From positions 248,001 through 312,000 of the forward strand of contig NW_027185501.1 of assembly GCF_040183065.1 (NCBI RefSeq): a stretch of DNA of 64,000 nt, read 5' to 3'. This document shows positions 11,091 through 21,819 of the stretch, one piece after another. Position numbers and translations under genes: made by a program. Source of the DNA: Periplaneta americana (Eukaryota; Arthropoda; Insecta; Blattodea; Blattidae). Each line of letters begins with the position of its first letter. Position 1 is the stretch's first letter. A model generated the notes under the pieces. It was not told the DNA's origin, searched no databases, and saw only the letters and a list, made by a program, of their open reading frames with translations.

Positions 11091-11115
11091 TATATAGTCC
11101 ATACTACAGAACATT

Positions 11116-11340
11116 CATATGATAAAACGTCCGAAAGGTCAAAATGTCCATACGGTGAAAATGTCCATGTACTGAATGTCCATCCGACAGAAAGCCCATA
11201 TGATAAAACGTTCATAAGGTCAAAATGTCCATACGATGAAAATGTCCATGTACTAAAAGTCCATATGACAGAAAGCCCATATGATAAAACGTCCGTACGG
11301 TCAAAATGTCCATAGTGTTAAACGTCCATAATGTCTGAAT
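11116..11340. repeat. 81-bp tandem repeat, about 2.8 copies, in MULE left end
   Basis: CATATGATAAAACG recurs at 11116, 11197 and 11278, exactly 81 bases apart. Each unit holds several GTCCAT words. Tandem subterminal repeats of this sort are known in Mutator-like elements. Confidence 0.85.
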
Positions 11341-11419
11341 TGAATAGAACACAATCAATTTTATTCTGTAACTCGCACAAATAAGTTATTAATCATCGGA
11401 AACCAGAGCCCCACTTTTA

Positions 11420-12270
11420 AGATGGTAACCAATACTTTTAAGGTATATGAGAATTTTCTCCATTTTCTTTGTACCTGTTGTAATTTCTCACAATTTGGAG
11501 AATTTGTCTTTGATTCGTCAAATACGTTTCATTCACCAGCTCTTTAATTTGTGTATGCCCCTCCTCTTGCTTGCAATATTTGTGCCCAAATTTAATTTTC
11601 TTCGCTCTTTAGGCACACATAAATTGCCAAATGGATAATAATGTACAGCCATGACTGTGCCAGCCTTCTATCGCATTGTTTGTGTGCTGCATGATTCGAG
11701 ATATCTCCCTTGCACTGTGAACAATTGTGCAAACCACTGGGGCGCACACTTAAAAGTCCCATCACAAATTAACATATTACACTGAGACAGAACCCTTAGG
11801 GAATCATCATAAGAAAATATTAAAACTCTATTTTCGTCATCCTGGCCTGAGCTAAACAACAGAAACTGTTGACCCCTTGCCATAAGGTCATAAGGAGCTG
11901 TTATGACTAAATCATTCAGCGCTGTTGGATTGGGAGGCCGCTCATGGATTTGTGTTCGGTTTATCATTCTTTTCAAACTTCTGCACTCAAGCATCTTTTA
12001 TGCTACCTCCTCCACAAGAGAACCGAGAGTTGCTACCAAAACAGTTGATGGAGTTTCATTTGGCATCACTCTTGCTCTTGCCTTAACACTGTTCAAGATG
12101 CACTTTACTTCTATACCTGCTTCATCAGCACTATGTAAATGCTTATCTGTGCCATCCTGCAAAACCCAAATGTTATGTAGCTTGCTATTAGTTGTTATTG
12201 CAGCATTACAAATTTTCCTTTATCTGCATCACCAATATAGTTTTGTCCTATCTCTATTAAAGTCATGATG
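11420..12270 (-). pseudogene. FLYWCH zinc finger + MULE transposase fragment
   Basis: Read on the minus strand from about 12270, a FLYWCH-like part (Cys in ICNAAITT, then the HLHSAD pair of His) is followed by a linker PSTVLVATLGSLVEEVA, a TAA, and then the transposase part LSQCNMLICDGTFKCAPQWF, in which D of DGTFK is the first catalytic residue of MULE transposases. The lower end carries C-terminal residues such as ELVNETYLTNQRQILQIV in another frame. The central catalytic part, including the second D and E, is missing. It is a truncated, non-functional gene. Confidence 0.75.
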
Positions 12271-12479
12271 TTGGTACAGGTACCCACGAAAAGAAAGAAG
12301 TGGCTTACCCTTCTGTGATGGAGATAGTGTACATTATAGAACTATGGACATTATGACTCTGGACATCAGAGTGAAGTGGACATTATAAAACTATAGACAT
12401 TTTGACTCTAGACGATTTAACACGGACATTATTCCATGGACATTTTGAGGTATGGACATTATGTCTGGTAACCAAACGT

Positions 12480-13732
12480 ACTGCTTCCAACTAACACAGC
12501 ACACTCCGATATCACATATATGGCAGAGAATTCACTGGTTCACCAACAGATTTAACAGCTCCTTCAATATAATTCATCATAATACCGACATGCAAGAGGA
12601 ATTCCTAAAACTAGTTACACCAGATGACGTTCCACCGCTTGTCTCCCTCCAGGAAGAGAGATTGAATCTTAACGTTTCAAATGAATTGATAGAACCGATA
12701 TCGTACAACGAAGTAGTCACTGTGATTCAAAAGAAAACAAAAAAAACACCTCTCAAGGACCAGATATAACATATACCATCTTAAACTATCTATCACATCA
12801 CTTCCTGCAAGGCTTGACTAATTGTTACAATACTATCCTCAATACAGGCAATATCCCGCTCCCATAGCAGCAGTTCTTTGCGATACCAATTCAGAAACCA
12901 AAAACAACAGGAGTAGACAGTAACCACTATAGACCCATCATGCTAAGTAATACCACCAGAAAATATATTAAATACTCGTCTATACATTACATTGAACGAA
13001 TTAGGAAATGGCCCCAATGCAGTTTGATTTACATACTACTCTACATACTCTACTCACAATCTTTACAGAAATTAGAATTTAGAAATCTTCTCACTATTCG
13101 TGAGCTGCCACAAGGGACAAAGAGTACTTAACCATATAAATGTTTACAAGTTCAGTGAACCATTAATTTTGTTTTGACAATGAAACTCCTACAAGTACAT
13201 AGCTGCAAATACAGCTGTAGCATGGATCAGGAAGCAAAATCTCCACTTAATCGCAATTGATGTATCCAAAGCATATGATAATGTTAACTTACAACTTCTA
13301 GTTCCTGCATTAGAATACTTCAACATTCCGCAAAAGTTAAATCAATTAATCATTAACCTTATGTGTAACAGGAAAATCAGTTTCCATCCAAGATACCAAA
13401 ATACTAGTAACCGAATTTCTAACTCTGGTTTATTACAAGGATCATCTCTTAGCCCCATTTTATTTACAATATATACTCATACTCTGTTCCAGTTAAACCT
13501 TCAGATAGCCAGACTTACAATGTTTCCTGATGACATTTTTATAACAGCCCGGATACCATTAAGAAATAATACAATAGCTTTGCACTTACTACAAGATGAC
13601 ATAACCACTATCTGCACCGCAATCCAAGATATTGGCCTACAAATTAATCACAGAAAATCTCAACATATAATAATTTCTAAAAATCATAAGAGACACCCTA
13701 ATGTAAACAGCTTTAAAATATCCAACCAAGTC
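12480..13732 (+). pseudogene. LINE reverse transcriptase, first part
   Basis: From TPISHIWQRIHWF to FKISNQVILIQ this encodes the RT fingers and palm: NHYRPIMLSN (12930), a QGSSLSPILF block (13440), and FPDDIFI, in which the usual Y/FADD is F-P-D-D. The frame is continuous from 13361 to the RTE insertion at 13745. An odd Ala-to-Pro change sits next to the catalytic DD. Confidence 0.7.
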
Positions 13733-13763
13733 ATCCTCATACAACTTACTTACTTACTGGCTT

Positions 13764-14378
13764 TTAAGGAACCCGGAGGTTCAGTACTGCCCTCACATAA
13801 GCCCGCCATTGGTCCCTATCCTGAGCAAAATTAATCCATTCTCTATCATCATATCCCACCTCCCTCAAATCCATTTTAATATTATCTTCCCATCTACATC
13901 TCGGCCTCCCTAAAGGTCTTTTTCCCTCTGGCCTTCCAACTAACACTCTATATGCATTTCTGGATTCGCCCATACGTGCTACATGCCCTGCCCATCTCAA
14001 ACGTCTGGATTTAATGTTCGTAATTATGTCAGGTGAAGAATACAATGCGTTCAGTTCTGTGTTGTGTAACTTTCTCCATTCTCCTGTAACTTCATCCCTC
14101 TTAGCCCCAAATATTTTCCTAAGCACCTTATTCTCAAACATCCTTAATCTCTGTTCCTCTCTCAAAGTGAGAGTCCAAGTTTCACAACCATAGAGAACAA
14201 CCGGTAATATAACTGTTTTATAAATTCTAACTTTCAGATTTTTCGACAGCAGACTGGATGATAGAAGTTTCTCAACCGAATAATAACAGGCATTTCCCAT
14301 ATTTATTCTGTGTTTAATTTCCTCCTGAGTATCATTTATGTTTATTACTCTTGCTCCCAGATATTTGAACTTCTCCAC
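13764..14378 (-). pseudogene. RTE ORF: post-RT domain and C-terminus
   Basis: Begins MEKFKYLGARVININDTQEE, continues YKTVILPVVLYGCETWTL (a common RT-connection motif) and ends with GKRPLGRPRCRWEDNIKMDL and RAVLNLRVP. A frameshift at about 14395 separates it from the palm domain at 14405-14884. Confidence 0.8.
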
Positions 14379-14404
14379 CTCTTCAAAAGATAAATTTCCA
14401 ATTT

Positions 14405-14884
14405 TTATACTGTATTTCCATTTCGTACAATATTCTGGTCACGAGACATAATCATATACTTTGTCTTTTCGGGATTTACTTCCAAACCTATCTCTTTACT
14501 TGCTTCCAGTAAAACTCCCGTGTTTTCCCTAATCGTTTGTGGATTTTCTCCTAACATATTCACGTCATCCGCATAGACAAGCAGCTGATGTAACCCGTTC
14601 AATTCCAAACCTTCTCTGTTATCCTGGACTTTCCTAATGGCATACTCTAGAGCAAAGTTAAAAAGTAAAGGTGATAGTGCATCTCCTTGCTTTAGCCCAC
14701 AGTGAATTGGAAACGCATCTGACAGAAACTGACCTATACGAACTCTGCTGTATGTTTCACTGAGACACATTTTAATTAATCGAACTAGTTTCTTGGGAAT
14801 ACCAAATTCAATAAGAATATCATATAAAACTTCCCTCTTAACCGAGTCATATACCTTTTTGAAATCTATGAATAACTGATGCAC
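14405..14884 (-). pseudogene. RTE reverse transcriptase palm
   Basis: Encodes [20 protein letters not shown] (catalytic D in FIDF-type motif A), [20 protein letters not shown] (motif B) and [15 protein letters not shown] (motif C with YADD). All three catalytic Asp residues remain. The domain is cut off from its N-terminal half by the SINE. Confidence 0.85.
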
Positions 14885-14891
14885 TGTACCC

Positions 14892-15231
14892 CTTTTTTTT
14901 TTTCGTTGTTGGTAACTCTATAGCATCTATTAGATGCTTTATGGTTGTGCTAACAGATGGAGTTACTTGTCAACAATGTGACGCTGAAACGTGTGTTCAG
15001 GTTACTGCCCAGCGACAGTCCTGACGTATTTTTTTATTGTAATGATTGGTTAATTTATATTAACCTGGCACACTCATTATCACACTCACATTCATACAAA
15101 TTTCCAGACTCTAGACACCCAGGGAATTCCTCTTCTTCAAGAAAAATTCACCGAGAGCCTAGCCTGGGAATCGAATCCGGGACCTCCTGATCTGGAAGCC
15201 AGCATGCTGACCAACAGACCACGGAGGCAGT
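14892..15231 (-). mobile_element. tRNA-derived SINE (family 2) nested in RTE
   Basis: This 340-bp insertion sits between two copies of CACTGTACCC (14882-14891 and 15232-15241). Its minus-strand head reads CTGCCTCCGTGGTCTGTTGG (box A region) and GGTCCCGGATTCGATTCCCA (box B), and its 3' end is a run of A (plus-strand T at 14893-14903). Removing it restores the RT frame from WEYKGTV to HQLFIDF. A second copy is at 21323-21629. Confidence 0.92.
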
Positions 15232-15241
15232 CACTGTACCC

Positions 15242-16044
15242 TTATACTCCCATTTTTTCTCCATTATCTGTCGAATACAAAATATCTGGTCAATAGTTGA
15301 TCTATTACGCCTAAAACCATATTGATGATCCCCAATAATTTCATCTACATATGGAGTTACTCTTCTCAAAAGAATATTGAACAAAATTTTGTACGACGCC
15401 AACAAAAGTGATATTCCTCGAAAGTTACTGCAGTTAGTCTTGTCCCCCTTCTTAAAGATAGGTACGATTATGGACTCCTTCCATTGCTCTGGTACAATTT
15501 CCTTTTCCCAAATAGCAAGTACAAGCTTATAAATTTCGTTAGATAATGCGCTTCCACCCTCTTGTATTAATTCTGCTGGAATTTGATCGATACCTGGAGA
15601 CTTATAATTTTTCAGTGTGGGTTCGGGTATAAATGGCTCAGCAGTTTGTATTTCAATTTCGTCCCGATCATTTCTATTTGGCCTATGTATATTTAGTAGT
15701 TGTCCAAAATAGTTTTTCCATCTGTTCAGTATTGAATGAGCGTCTGCAAGCAAGTCGCCAATGTCATCCTTGATCTCGTTTACCCTTGCCTGATATCCAT
15801 TCTTGAATTCCTTTATGCCCTTATATAAATCTCTAATGTTTTTATTTTTACTATTTGTTTCTACCTCATTCAGTTTTTCCTTCAAGTATTCTCTTTTTTT
15901 ATTCCTAAGCGTACGATTTGCTTCCCGTCTTGTATTGAAATAATTATCTGTATTCACCTCAACTGGATCCTGTAAGAATTTCAATTTTGCCTGTTTCCTT
16001 CTTTCTACTACCATGAAACCACGGTTTCTTTTTCTTAGTTTCAT
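15242..16044 (-). pseudogene. RTE reverse transcriptase, N-terminal half
   Basis: Contains YKSPGIDQIPAELIQEGG, WKESIIVPIFKKGDKTNCSN and FRGISLLLASYKILFNILLR, the fingers region of RTE reverse transcriptases, then HQYGFRRNRSTIDQIFCIRQ. The frame runs into the SINE at 15231. It starts in RKRNRGFMVVERRKQAK, a linker from the endonuclease. Confidence 0.85.
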
Positions 16045-16294
16045 AATAACCTATGCTCTGTTCAGCTGCAATTTTAATATTATCTCGGATATTTTCCCAC
16101 ATGCTATTCACATCTAACTCTTCCTCAACATCATCAGAACTTGCTAATATGGCAAACCTATTTGAAATTTCGACCTGATAAGGTTGCTTAGTTTCCTCGT
16201 CCTTTAATTTCGGAATATTGAATCTTCTAATATTAACTTGTTGCTCTACTCGCTTGGCTACTGATAGTCTTTCTCTTAGTTCTCCAATTACCAA
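15959..16294 (-). pseudogene. RTE linker between endonuclease and RT
   Basis: MVIGELRERLSVAKRVEQQV and RFAILASSDDVEEELDVNSM come just after the endonuclease end and before the RT, in one frame. The frame shifts at about 16300 and again near 16000. Confidence 0.7.
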
Positions 16295-16331
16295 ATAATG
16301 ATCAGAATTATAGTCTGCCCCCCCTGAAGGT

Positions 16332-16829
16332 TCAAATGTCTACTATACTAGTATGTCTTCTTTTATCTATCAAGATGTGATCTATCTGGTTATGTGTCAA
16401 TCCATCTGGAGAAGTCCAAGTATATTTATGTATATCCTTATGGGGGAATGTTGCACTTTTAACAATTAAATTTTTTGATGTGGCAAAGTTGACTAACCTA
16501 ACTCCATTGTCATTACTAGATATGTGTAGGCTCTTTTTTCCAATAGTCGGTTTAAAAATATCCTCCCGTACTACTTTAGCATTGAAATCCCCCAATAAAA
16601 TTTTCATGTGATATCTAGGTAACTGATCAAAAGTGTGTTCCAATTCCTCATAGAAGCTACCCTTTATATGGTCGTCTTTCTCTTCTGTAGGGGCGTGAGC
16701 ATTTATAACTACGATATCGCACCATCTACCCTTAAGTACTAAATACGATAACTTATCACTGATAAATTCGACCTTTTTTACTGCTGATTTTATTCTTTTA
16801 TGAATAAAGACTCCTGTTCCTAATTGGTG
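16332..16829 (-). pseudogene. RTE APE-like endonuclease, 5'-truncated
   Basis: Encodes IVVINAHAPTEEKDDHIKGS, MKILLGDFNAKVVREDIF (GDFNA motif), TWTSPDGLTHNQIDHILIDK (the T-W-x-S-P-D and IDHI motifs). These are catalytic and substrate-contact motifs of LINE endonucleases. The first quarter of the domain is absent. Confidence 0.85.
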
Positions 16830-16845
16830 ATTATCCTCATACAAC

Positions 16846-17890
16846 AAAGTATAAAAATGTTGGGGATTATCATGGAATCTAACCTCAAGATGAATGAACA
16901 TTTCTCTACTATTAACCTCAAATTTCAGCAGAAAGTGAAATTATTCAAATGCATTGTGCATAGGAAGTGGGGGTGTCATTCAAACCAATTGCAATGTTTA
17001 TATAACATCATCTTCCGCAGTGTAACAGAGCACGCATTACCAATATCAATAAACAAACAAATCACAAACAGGATGGAGACCTTACATTACCAAGTGGCGA
17101 AGAAAATAATTGGTGTGAGTGGAAAACCAAACAAAAAAACATACACTTCAAGAAATAGCATATGTCCTGCTTTACATCCAACAACAAATTATGGCACATA
17201 CATTTTTTAATTCGATTTTAAACAATTGTTCGGCACTGTTAGACAATAAAATGAAAAATTGATGACCCTGCACACTCATAACCCTCACAATATCGACCTG
17301 ACTCTCCCTACAGTATATCACCTCTTTCAAGAATATACTCAAAGTCTCTCATACCAAATATTTCCGAGATATCTTATATATTGTGTCCCTTACAAAATAT
17401 TGACGGCCCTAATTCAGCACTACCTAGTGTCCTTCCAGAAGGAAGAGGTTCAGTCACCACAGCTATTTCAAGAATGGATTGCAATGAGAAGCAACAGAAC
17501 CTGAATGTAGTTATTATATTCACTGATGGTTCAAAAACAAAAACAGGCGTTGGAGTTGCATAGCTCAGTTCGACTGATAACACTCATGCCAAATTCAAAC
17601 TCCTCCAACAGTTCTAGTTATACAGCTGAACTCTCAGCCATCCGTCAAGCTCTTATTCCTTTAATAAACAATAAAAATAATCACATAATAATGGCCTCGA
17701 ATTCTAAAAGTGTACTAAGCAGAATTACCAATAGTGATATGCACACAAAACAAACATGGCTAGAAATTAACATCAAGCAAACCATATTTAAAGTGAATCA
17801 AAGGGAACTCGCTCAAATTAATCTGGACATGCAGAATACAGGGAAACGAGATGGTGGACGGTCTTGGAAAGGACGCAATAAACATGTCGA
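16846..17890 (+). pseudogene. LINE RT C-terminus and RNase H
   Basis: The plus-strand host LINE resumes with QSIKMLGIIMESNLKMNEHF, continues through YHYQVAKK-type connection sequence and reaches RNase H: VVIIFTDGSKTKTGVGVA (first catalytic D) and, one frame over, SYTAELSAIRQALIPLI (catalytic E), then IIMASNSKSVLSRI where the second D is replaced by N. Several stops and the D-to-N change argue against activity. Confidence 0.75.
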
Positions 17891-18093
17891 ATAACAACGT
17901 ATTAAATACCACCTTACAGGATCTTACACAGAACAAAATCTGACAAACTCTGGTACACCATAATATACAAATTCGTCCATGGTATTGTGATTATAAAGGA
18001 CACCGCTCCTTCATCACCTTTATCAGTGCTGTAAAACTAAGATGCAGCCATACGCCTTACTACTTACACAAGATTGGGCTTTCAAATTCGCCT

Positions 18094-18294
18094 TTGTGTA
18101 TATGTCAACAAGTACAAGGAGACATTAATCATATATTCTTTCAGTGTGGACGATTTAAACATGCCATCGACAAATTAACAATACAACTTGGAAAGATTTT
18201 AGGATATGGTCCATGGAAACCACCAGGAATGCTATTGGAAACAATAGGAAGACTATTATATCAACACATGAAAACATGTAAAATGAAAATTTAA
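18094..18294 (+). pseudogene. LINE C-terminal cysteine motif
   Basis: MCICQQVQGDINHIFFQCGR has the C-x-C-x(7)-H-x(4)-C spacing found after RNase H in I-type LINEs. The tail to about 18420 ends in AGAAGACGACGAGG, a purine-rich 3' end. Confidence 0.65.
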
Positions 18295-18756
18295 TCACAC
18301 ATCCCAGTATTGATGGCATAACCATACATTGCAATAACTGAATAAACGCCAAGATCAAAGGACGCCAAAATCTTCAAACAAAGAGGATATGACGTCCAAA
18401 AAGAAGACGACGAGGAAAATTTTCCACTTTCAAAACAGTGTTTGCAGGTTTATGGTATTCATCATCTTGTACTGTGGTCATTTTAAAAGTATATTCTGCT
18501 GTGTGTCAGTGGTGGACGGTAGGTTTGAAAGTTGAGGAGGCCAAGACGTGACTGATGAGAGTTTGCATTACATGTATTAAAATATAAGGCCTGTGACGTA
18601 CCTCATTACTAAGCGCAGAATTTATAGGTTTTAAGAAACTAAAATTAGGTTTTCCAATCGATTTTTTAGGATTTTTTTAGGATTTTAGATCTCATGTTTA
18701 GGAATTTATATGATTTTACGGGGGAAAAAATAAACAACATACTGCTAATATACAGA

Positions 18757-19500
18757 GTGAATCAAAAGTCTGGAACCATATAAATGTCTTCCATACGCTT
18801 GATTTGCGATTACTATTGGTGTTACCATTATTTGTAAGAAAAATACTCTACCAGTGACACATTTGAGTCTAGCCCTCACCTATCTCAAAAGCCACCATTC
18901 TGAATGCAACTTTGAAATTTTAAATCGAAAGAGGGTCATGTAGGTACTCAAAATCATATGAAATATTCTGAGAAAAACAATGGTGCAATTCTTTTGAGAT
19001 ATCTCTAATCATTTTCAAGTTATTTAAAGATAACTGTAATAATGACACAAACATTAGTTACTGCGTCTAATCTACAGATATTTTGTAACATGGTACAGTA
19101 CTGAGGAGGCTTTGGAAAAGGTGTTTTTATGCAATTCTGGTAATTAACTTTTCCTGCTTTACTGTTTGGTTAACCTGTGACAGTTTCAATGCACTGCTGT
19201 GATTATTTGAAGCTTTCCTATAACAAATTTCTTGATTTTCGTGATGACATTATCGAAAGAGGAAAGAATTGATATCATTCTTCATTCTGGTAGGTTAAGT
19301 CACACAAATGTTTTAGCAGACAGGACGAACAGTTCCCTGGACATTGGATTGGTCGGTGTGGACCAGTAGAATGGCTGACCAGGTCTCCAGATTTAACACC
19401 GCTTGATTTTTTCTTTTGGAGTTACATAAAGAGCTTGATATATGTAGAGAAAATTGAGAATGTGGAACATTTAAAGAATGGTATTGTTATGCCCCAGGGC
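18757..19500 (+). pseudogene. Tc1/mariner-like transposon remnant, internally deleted
   Basis: The left end CAGAGTGAATCAAAAGTCTG (18756) resembles a transposon terminus. ATG at 19244 opens MTLSKEERIDIILHSGRL, a helix-turn-helix start, and within about 35 codons the sequence passes (after a frameshift) to the C-terminal motif GPVEWLTRSPDLTPLDFFFW, the last catalytic block of a DDE transposase. The middle of the gene is gone. No matching right end was found. Confidence 0.6.
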
Positions 19501-19679
19501 TAAAGAACGCCCTGTAGCATGATTTCCTGTGGAGTATTAAATTTGAAACAGGAACAGTGTCAGCGGAATACACGGTCTTGAGATGCTTAGCCAGCGTATA
19601 GAGTCTTGTCGGGTGTGTGGTAAAATCACTGCCTACAACGAAAGTATTCTTACGCCTCAGATTGTTGCTGGCCCAATCC

Positions 19680-19790
19680 CATTGGTCCAGTAGGATAAGG
19701 CATGCATTTTAATTGGTCAAATTATATCACGCATTGTTCGGACTCTTTTCTTGCGCGTAATTTCATTATAGTGACTTGTCACTATAATGC
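19680..19790. promoter_or_regulatory. Candidate promoter region: two ATTGG boxes and a perfect 12-bp palindrome
   Basis: ATTGGTCC (19680s) and ATTGGTCA (19711) are inverted CCAAT boxes. CATTATAGTGAC (19764-19775), TT, and its exact complement (19778-19789) form a palindrome. Both sit 230-340 bases ahead of the candidate first exon at 20018. No TATA box was seen. This is inference from spacing only. Confidence 0.3.
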
Positions 19791-20017
19791 ACTAAATCAA
19801 AATTAAATGTAAGAAATGATTGATTAAGACGATATTTGTAAGTACGTGAAATCAAAAGTGTTTTAAGACCATCTCACAGGGGTGGATGGTGTGGTCGGTA
19901 CCCCTGGCGGGAAACGGGTACCGAATCATAAAAAGTGTTGGAGAGGAGACGCGTGAGGCAGTTGATTAGTTGGTGGAGATTGTCAACCTAGCTACGTCGA
20001 ATCTATCCTGACAGAAG

Positions 20018-20048
20018 ATGGCGTCGGTAGAGGAGAATGATATATCCT
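20018..20048 (+). CDS. Candidate first coding exon of an unknown gene
   Basis: ACAGAAGATGGCGTCGGTAG gives an ATG in a good context. The frame reads MASVEENDIS and one base, then a consensus donor GTAAGTAG at 20049. The 150 bases ahead are richer in CpG than the surrounding DNA. No downstream exon was recognised, so the exon is speculative; the start of an expired TE would look similar. Confidence 0.3.
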
Positions 20049-20099
20049 GTAAGTAGTTTTGCTGTACATATGTAAATATATAATAAATTAGTTAGAGAT

Positions 20100-21310
20100 A
20101 ACAACATTGCAATCATTTCGGACTTAGTTTAATAGTCATGTAGTTCCCTATAGTATCCTGAGAGCTCCAGTTTTTCCAGCAAAGTAGTTTTCCATTGTTG
20201 TGTACAATGGTGGTGTGAGAAATCCTGACGAGAAGGAGCAGAAGTCGAACACAGTAGCCATCCGGCCAGCAATCAGTGCAACCTGAGTGATGGTCGCACA
20301 ACAGTATCATTGAAGCCTGTGCTAAAGTCACTCCAGAAATGCTACAAAATGTTAAGATACATAGACAATAGAGTTGGGTCGATTCATTCACGAATCGTTC
20401 ATTTGAACAACTAATAATAAAGAATCGTTCCCATTCAATCTGAACTCCGTCTTCTCATCTTACAGTGGGGCATCTTTTGTTTTCGTTTCTGTAAGTTTAA
20501 TGCTGTAATTGAGGGAGTACCGTTCAAAATTTGCTAAATGCATAATTTTAGATCGAGAAAAATAAGAAAATAATATACCACAGTAAACATGATTAATAGC
20601 ATTACCTTTTAATATAAGTTTGCAAATATATATAATTTTCTGTTACAACACAAATTGTTAATAGATCTGTTCAATTAGTTTAGCAGATAATGATCTTTTA
20701 ATTGTACAATAAACTGGGTTTGCAGCAGAGTTTCTATAAAGCAAAAAAAAAATAAATTTTACAACAGTAGGCTATGTTTTACTGAAATATACTGTAGTTA
20801 ATTGTTATACTTTTTTCATAAAACAATAGCTACCGGTACTATTTTTAACAAAAGAAAGATCGTTCCGATCATTCTGACCAGTAAGTGTTCTTTAAGGTTT
20901 TACAAATGAAGGGTACATGGGAATAACTATCAAGGTCCATTTTAGAAAGTTTCGAGAAAAACGAATTTTAAAGTTTAAGTACTTAATACTTTGTTGTGTG
21001 TGTATTTAATAGAAATTGACGTAGTGGAATGTCAAGAACGATAATTTCTTATTACTAGCTAGACCGCATGTTAGTACTTCCTTTCCACTATAAGATAGCA
21101 TTATTAACTCAATTTCGATTTTTGATGGACCTTGATCGTTTTTCCCGTGTACCCTTCAAATCGCACGGGATTTTATTTATGGATTTGATTACTTTTATAC
21201 AATTTTCGTTTTTAAACTTAAAATGAAATCTCTAACACGAATTTTGAAGGGATTTATCAATGTTTTTAAATGTAATTGACGCGACAGTTCATTTTGATCG
21301 GTAAGAGCTA
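20100..21310. other. AT-rich gap, possible hAT-like end at 20369
   Basis: No coding region is supported. AGAGTTGGGTCGATTCATTC (20369) with several GAATCGTTC words resembles the end of hAT-type elements, but no matching right end was confirmed. Confidence 0.4.
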
Positions 21311-21322
21311 TTGTTGTTGTTT

Positions 21323-21629
21323 TTTTTTTCTTTGTTGGTAATTCTACAGCATCTATTAATGCTTCATGGTTGTGCTGGCTGATGGAGTTACTTGTCAAAA
21401 ATGTGATGCTGAAACATGTGTTCAGGTTACTGCCCAGTGACAGTCCTGATGTATTTTATGTTTTTGATAATTGGCTAATTAATATTAACCTGGCACACAC
21501 ACAATCACACTCACATTCATACAAATTTCTTCTTCAAGGAAAATTCACTGAGGGCCAAGCCCGGGAATCGAACCGGGACCTCCAGATCTGGAAGCCAGCA
21601 TGGTGATCAACAGACCACGGAGGCAGTCA
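21323..21629 (-). mobile_element. tRNA-derived SINE (family 2), second copy
   Basis: Same 0.3-kb SINE as 14892-15231, in the same orientation: poly-T on the left (21323-21333), TCTACAGCATCTATTAATGC, ATTCATACAAATTTCTTCTT, and the tRNA head GGTCCCGGTTCGATTCCCGG (box B, minus strand). The flanks TTGTTGTTG (21315) and CTGTTGTTG (21634) may be the target duplication. Confidence 0.85.
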
Positions 21630-21689
21630 CTGTTGTTGTAATGTCTAAATATGTAATAATGAGATTATTCAATTTTTCCTAGTTTTATT

Positions 21690-21815
21690 TTGTATAAATA
21701 AACAAATAAGTAAATAAATGGAAGATATGAAAGAAACAAAAAAAAAAAACAAATAAACAAATACATAAATAAAAAAATAAATAAATAATTAAATAATTGA
21801 GTGAGTGAGTGAGTG
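21690..21815. repeat. Low-complexity AAATA-rich tract with (GAGT)n
   Basis: AAATAAATAAATAA-type repeats run into GAGTGAGTGAGTGAGTG at 21799-21815. Confidence 0.85.
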
Positions 21816-21819
21816 AACA

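Larger units (their letters stand above)
11101..12470 (-). mobile_element. MULE-type DNA transposon with GTCCAT-rich ends
   Basis: A FLYWCH/MULE transposase remnant on the minus strand lies between two end regions in which ATGTCCATA-like words recur, forward on the left (11130-11330) and inverted on the right (12340-12465). Left and right flanks share GTACGCTTCCA (11078-11088) and GTACTGCTTCCA (near 12478), a likely target duplication with one indel. The surrounding LINE breaks off on one side and resumes on the other, which supports insertion. The left end is built of 81-bp tandem units. At 1.4 kb it is shorter than autonomous MULEs. Confidence 0.75.
13746..16832 (-). mobile_element. RTE-type LINE, nearly full length, 5'-truncated
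   Basis: A 3.1-kb minus-strand LINE is bounded by the 13-bp duplication ATCCTCATACAAC at 13733-13745 and 16833-16845. It ends in (AAGT)n at the low-coordinate side. Reading from high to low coordinate it holds endonuclease, a linker, reverse transcriptase and a C-terminal tail. The host LINE resumes in the same frame if the element and one duplication copy are removed. A SINE (14892-15231) splits the RT. The first residues of the endonuclease (GTWNVTSL) are absent, so truncation occurred at insertion. Confidence 0.93.
10310..18420 (+). mobile_element. I-group-like LINE with RNase H, host of nested elements
   Basis: With two insertions removed, a single plus-strand non-LTR retrotransposon can be followed: endonuclease with LGDFN (10460) and GSDHFIVQIQI (10660), reverse transcriptase with QGSSLSPILF (13440) and a FPDDIFI catalytic box (13520), RNase H with FTDGSK (17520) and SYTAELSAIRQAL (17610), and a C-terminal cysteine motif CICQQVQGDINHIFFQC (18094). 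Presence of RNase H after the RT places it near the I/Loa groups. It is 5'-truncated and full of stops. The MULE at about 11100-12470 and the RTE at 13746-16832 interrupt it. Confidence 0.8.

Noticed and set aside
11116-11340. 81-bp repeats as a CRISPR array
   Set aside because: Whole units are repeated without variable spacers, inside a eukaryotic MULE end.
11903-12268. 121-residue plus-strand frame as a gene
   Set aside because: It is the complement of the FLYWCH/MULE coding sequence on the minus strand.
20369-20900. Complete hAT MITE
   Set aside because: Only one plausible end (GTTGGGTCGATTC) was seen; the right end and an 8-bp duplication were not found.
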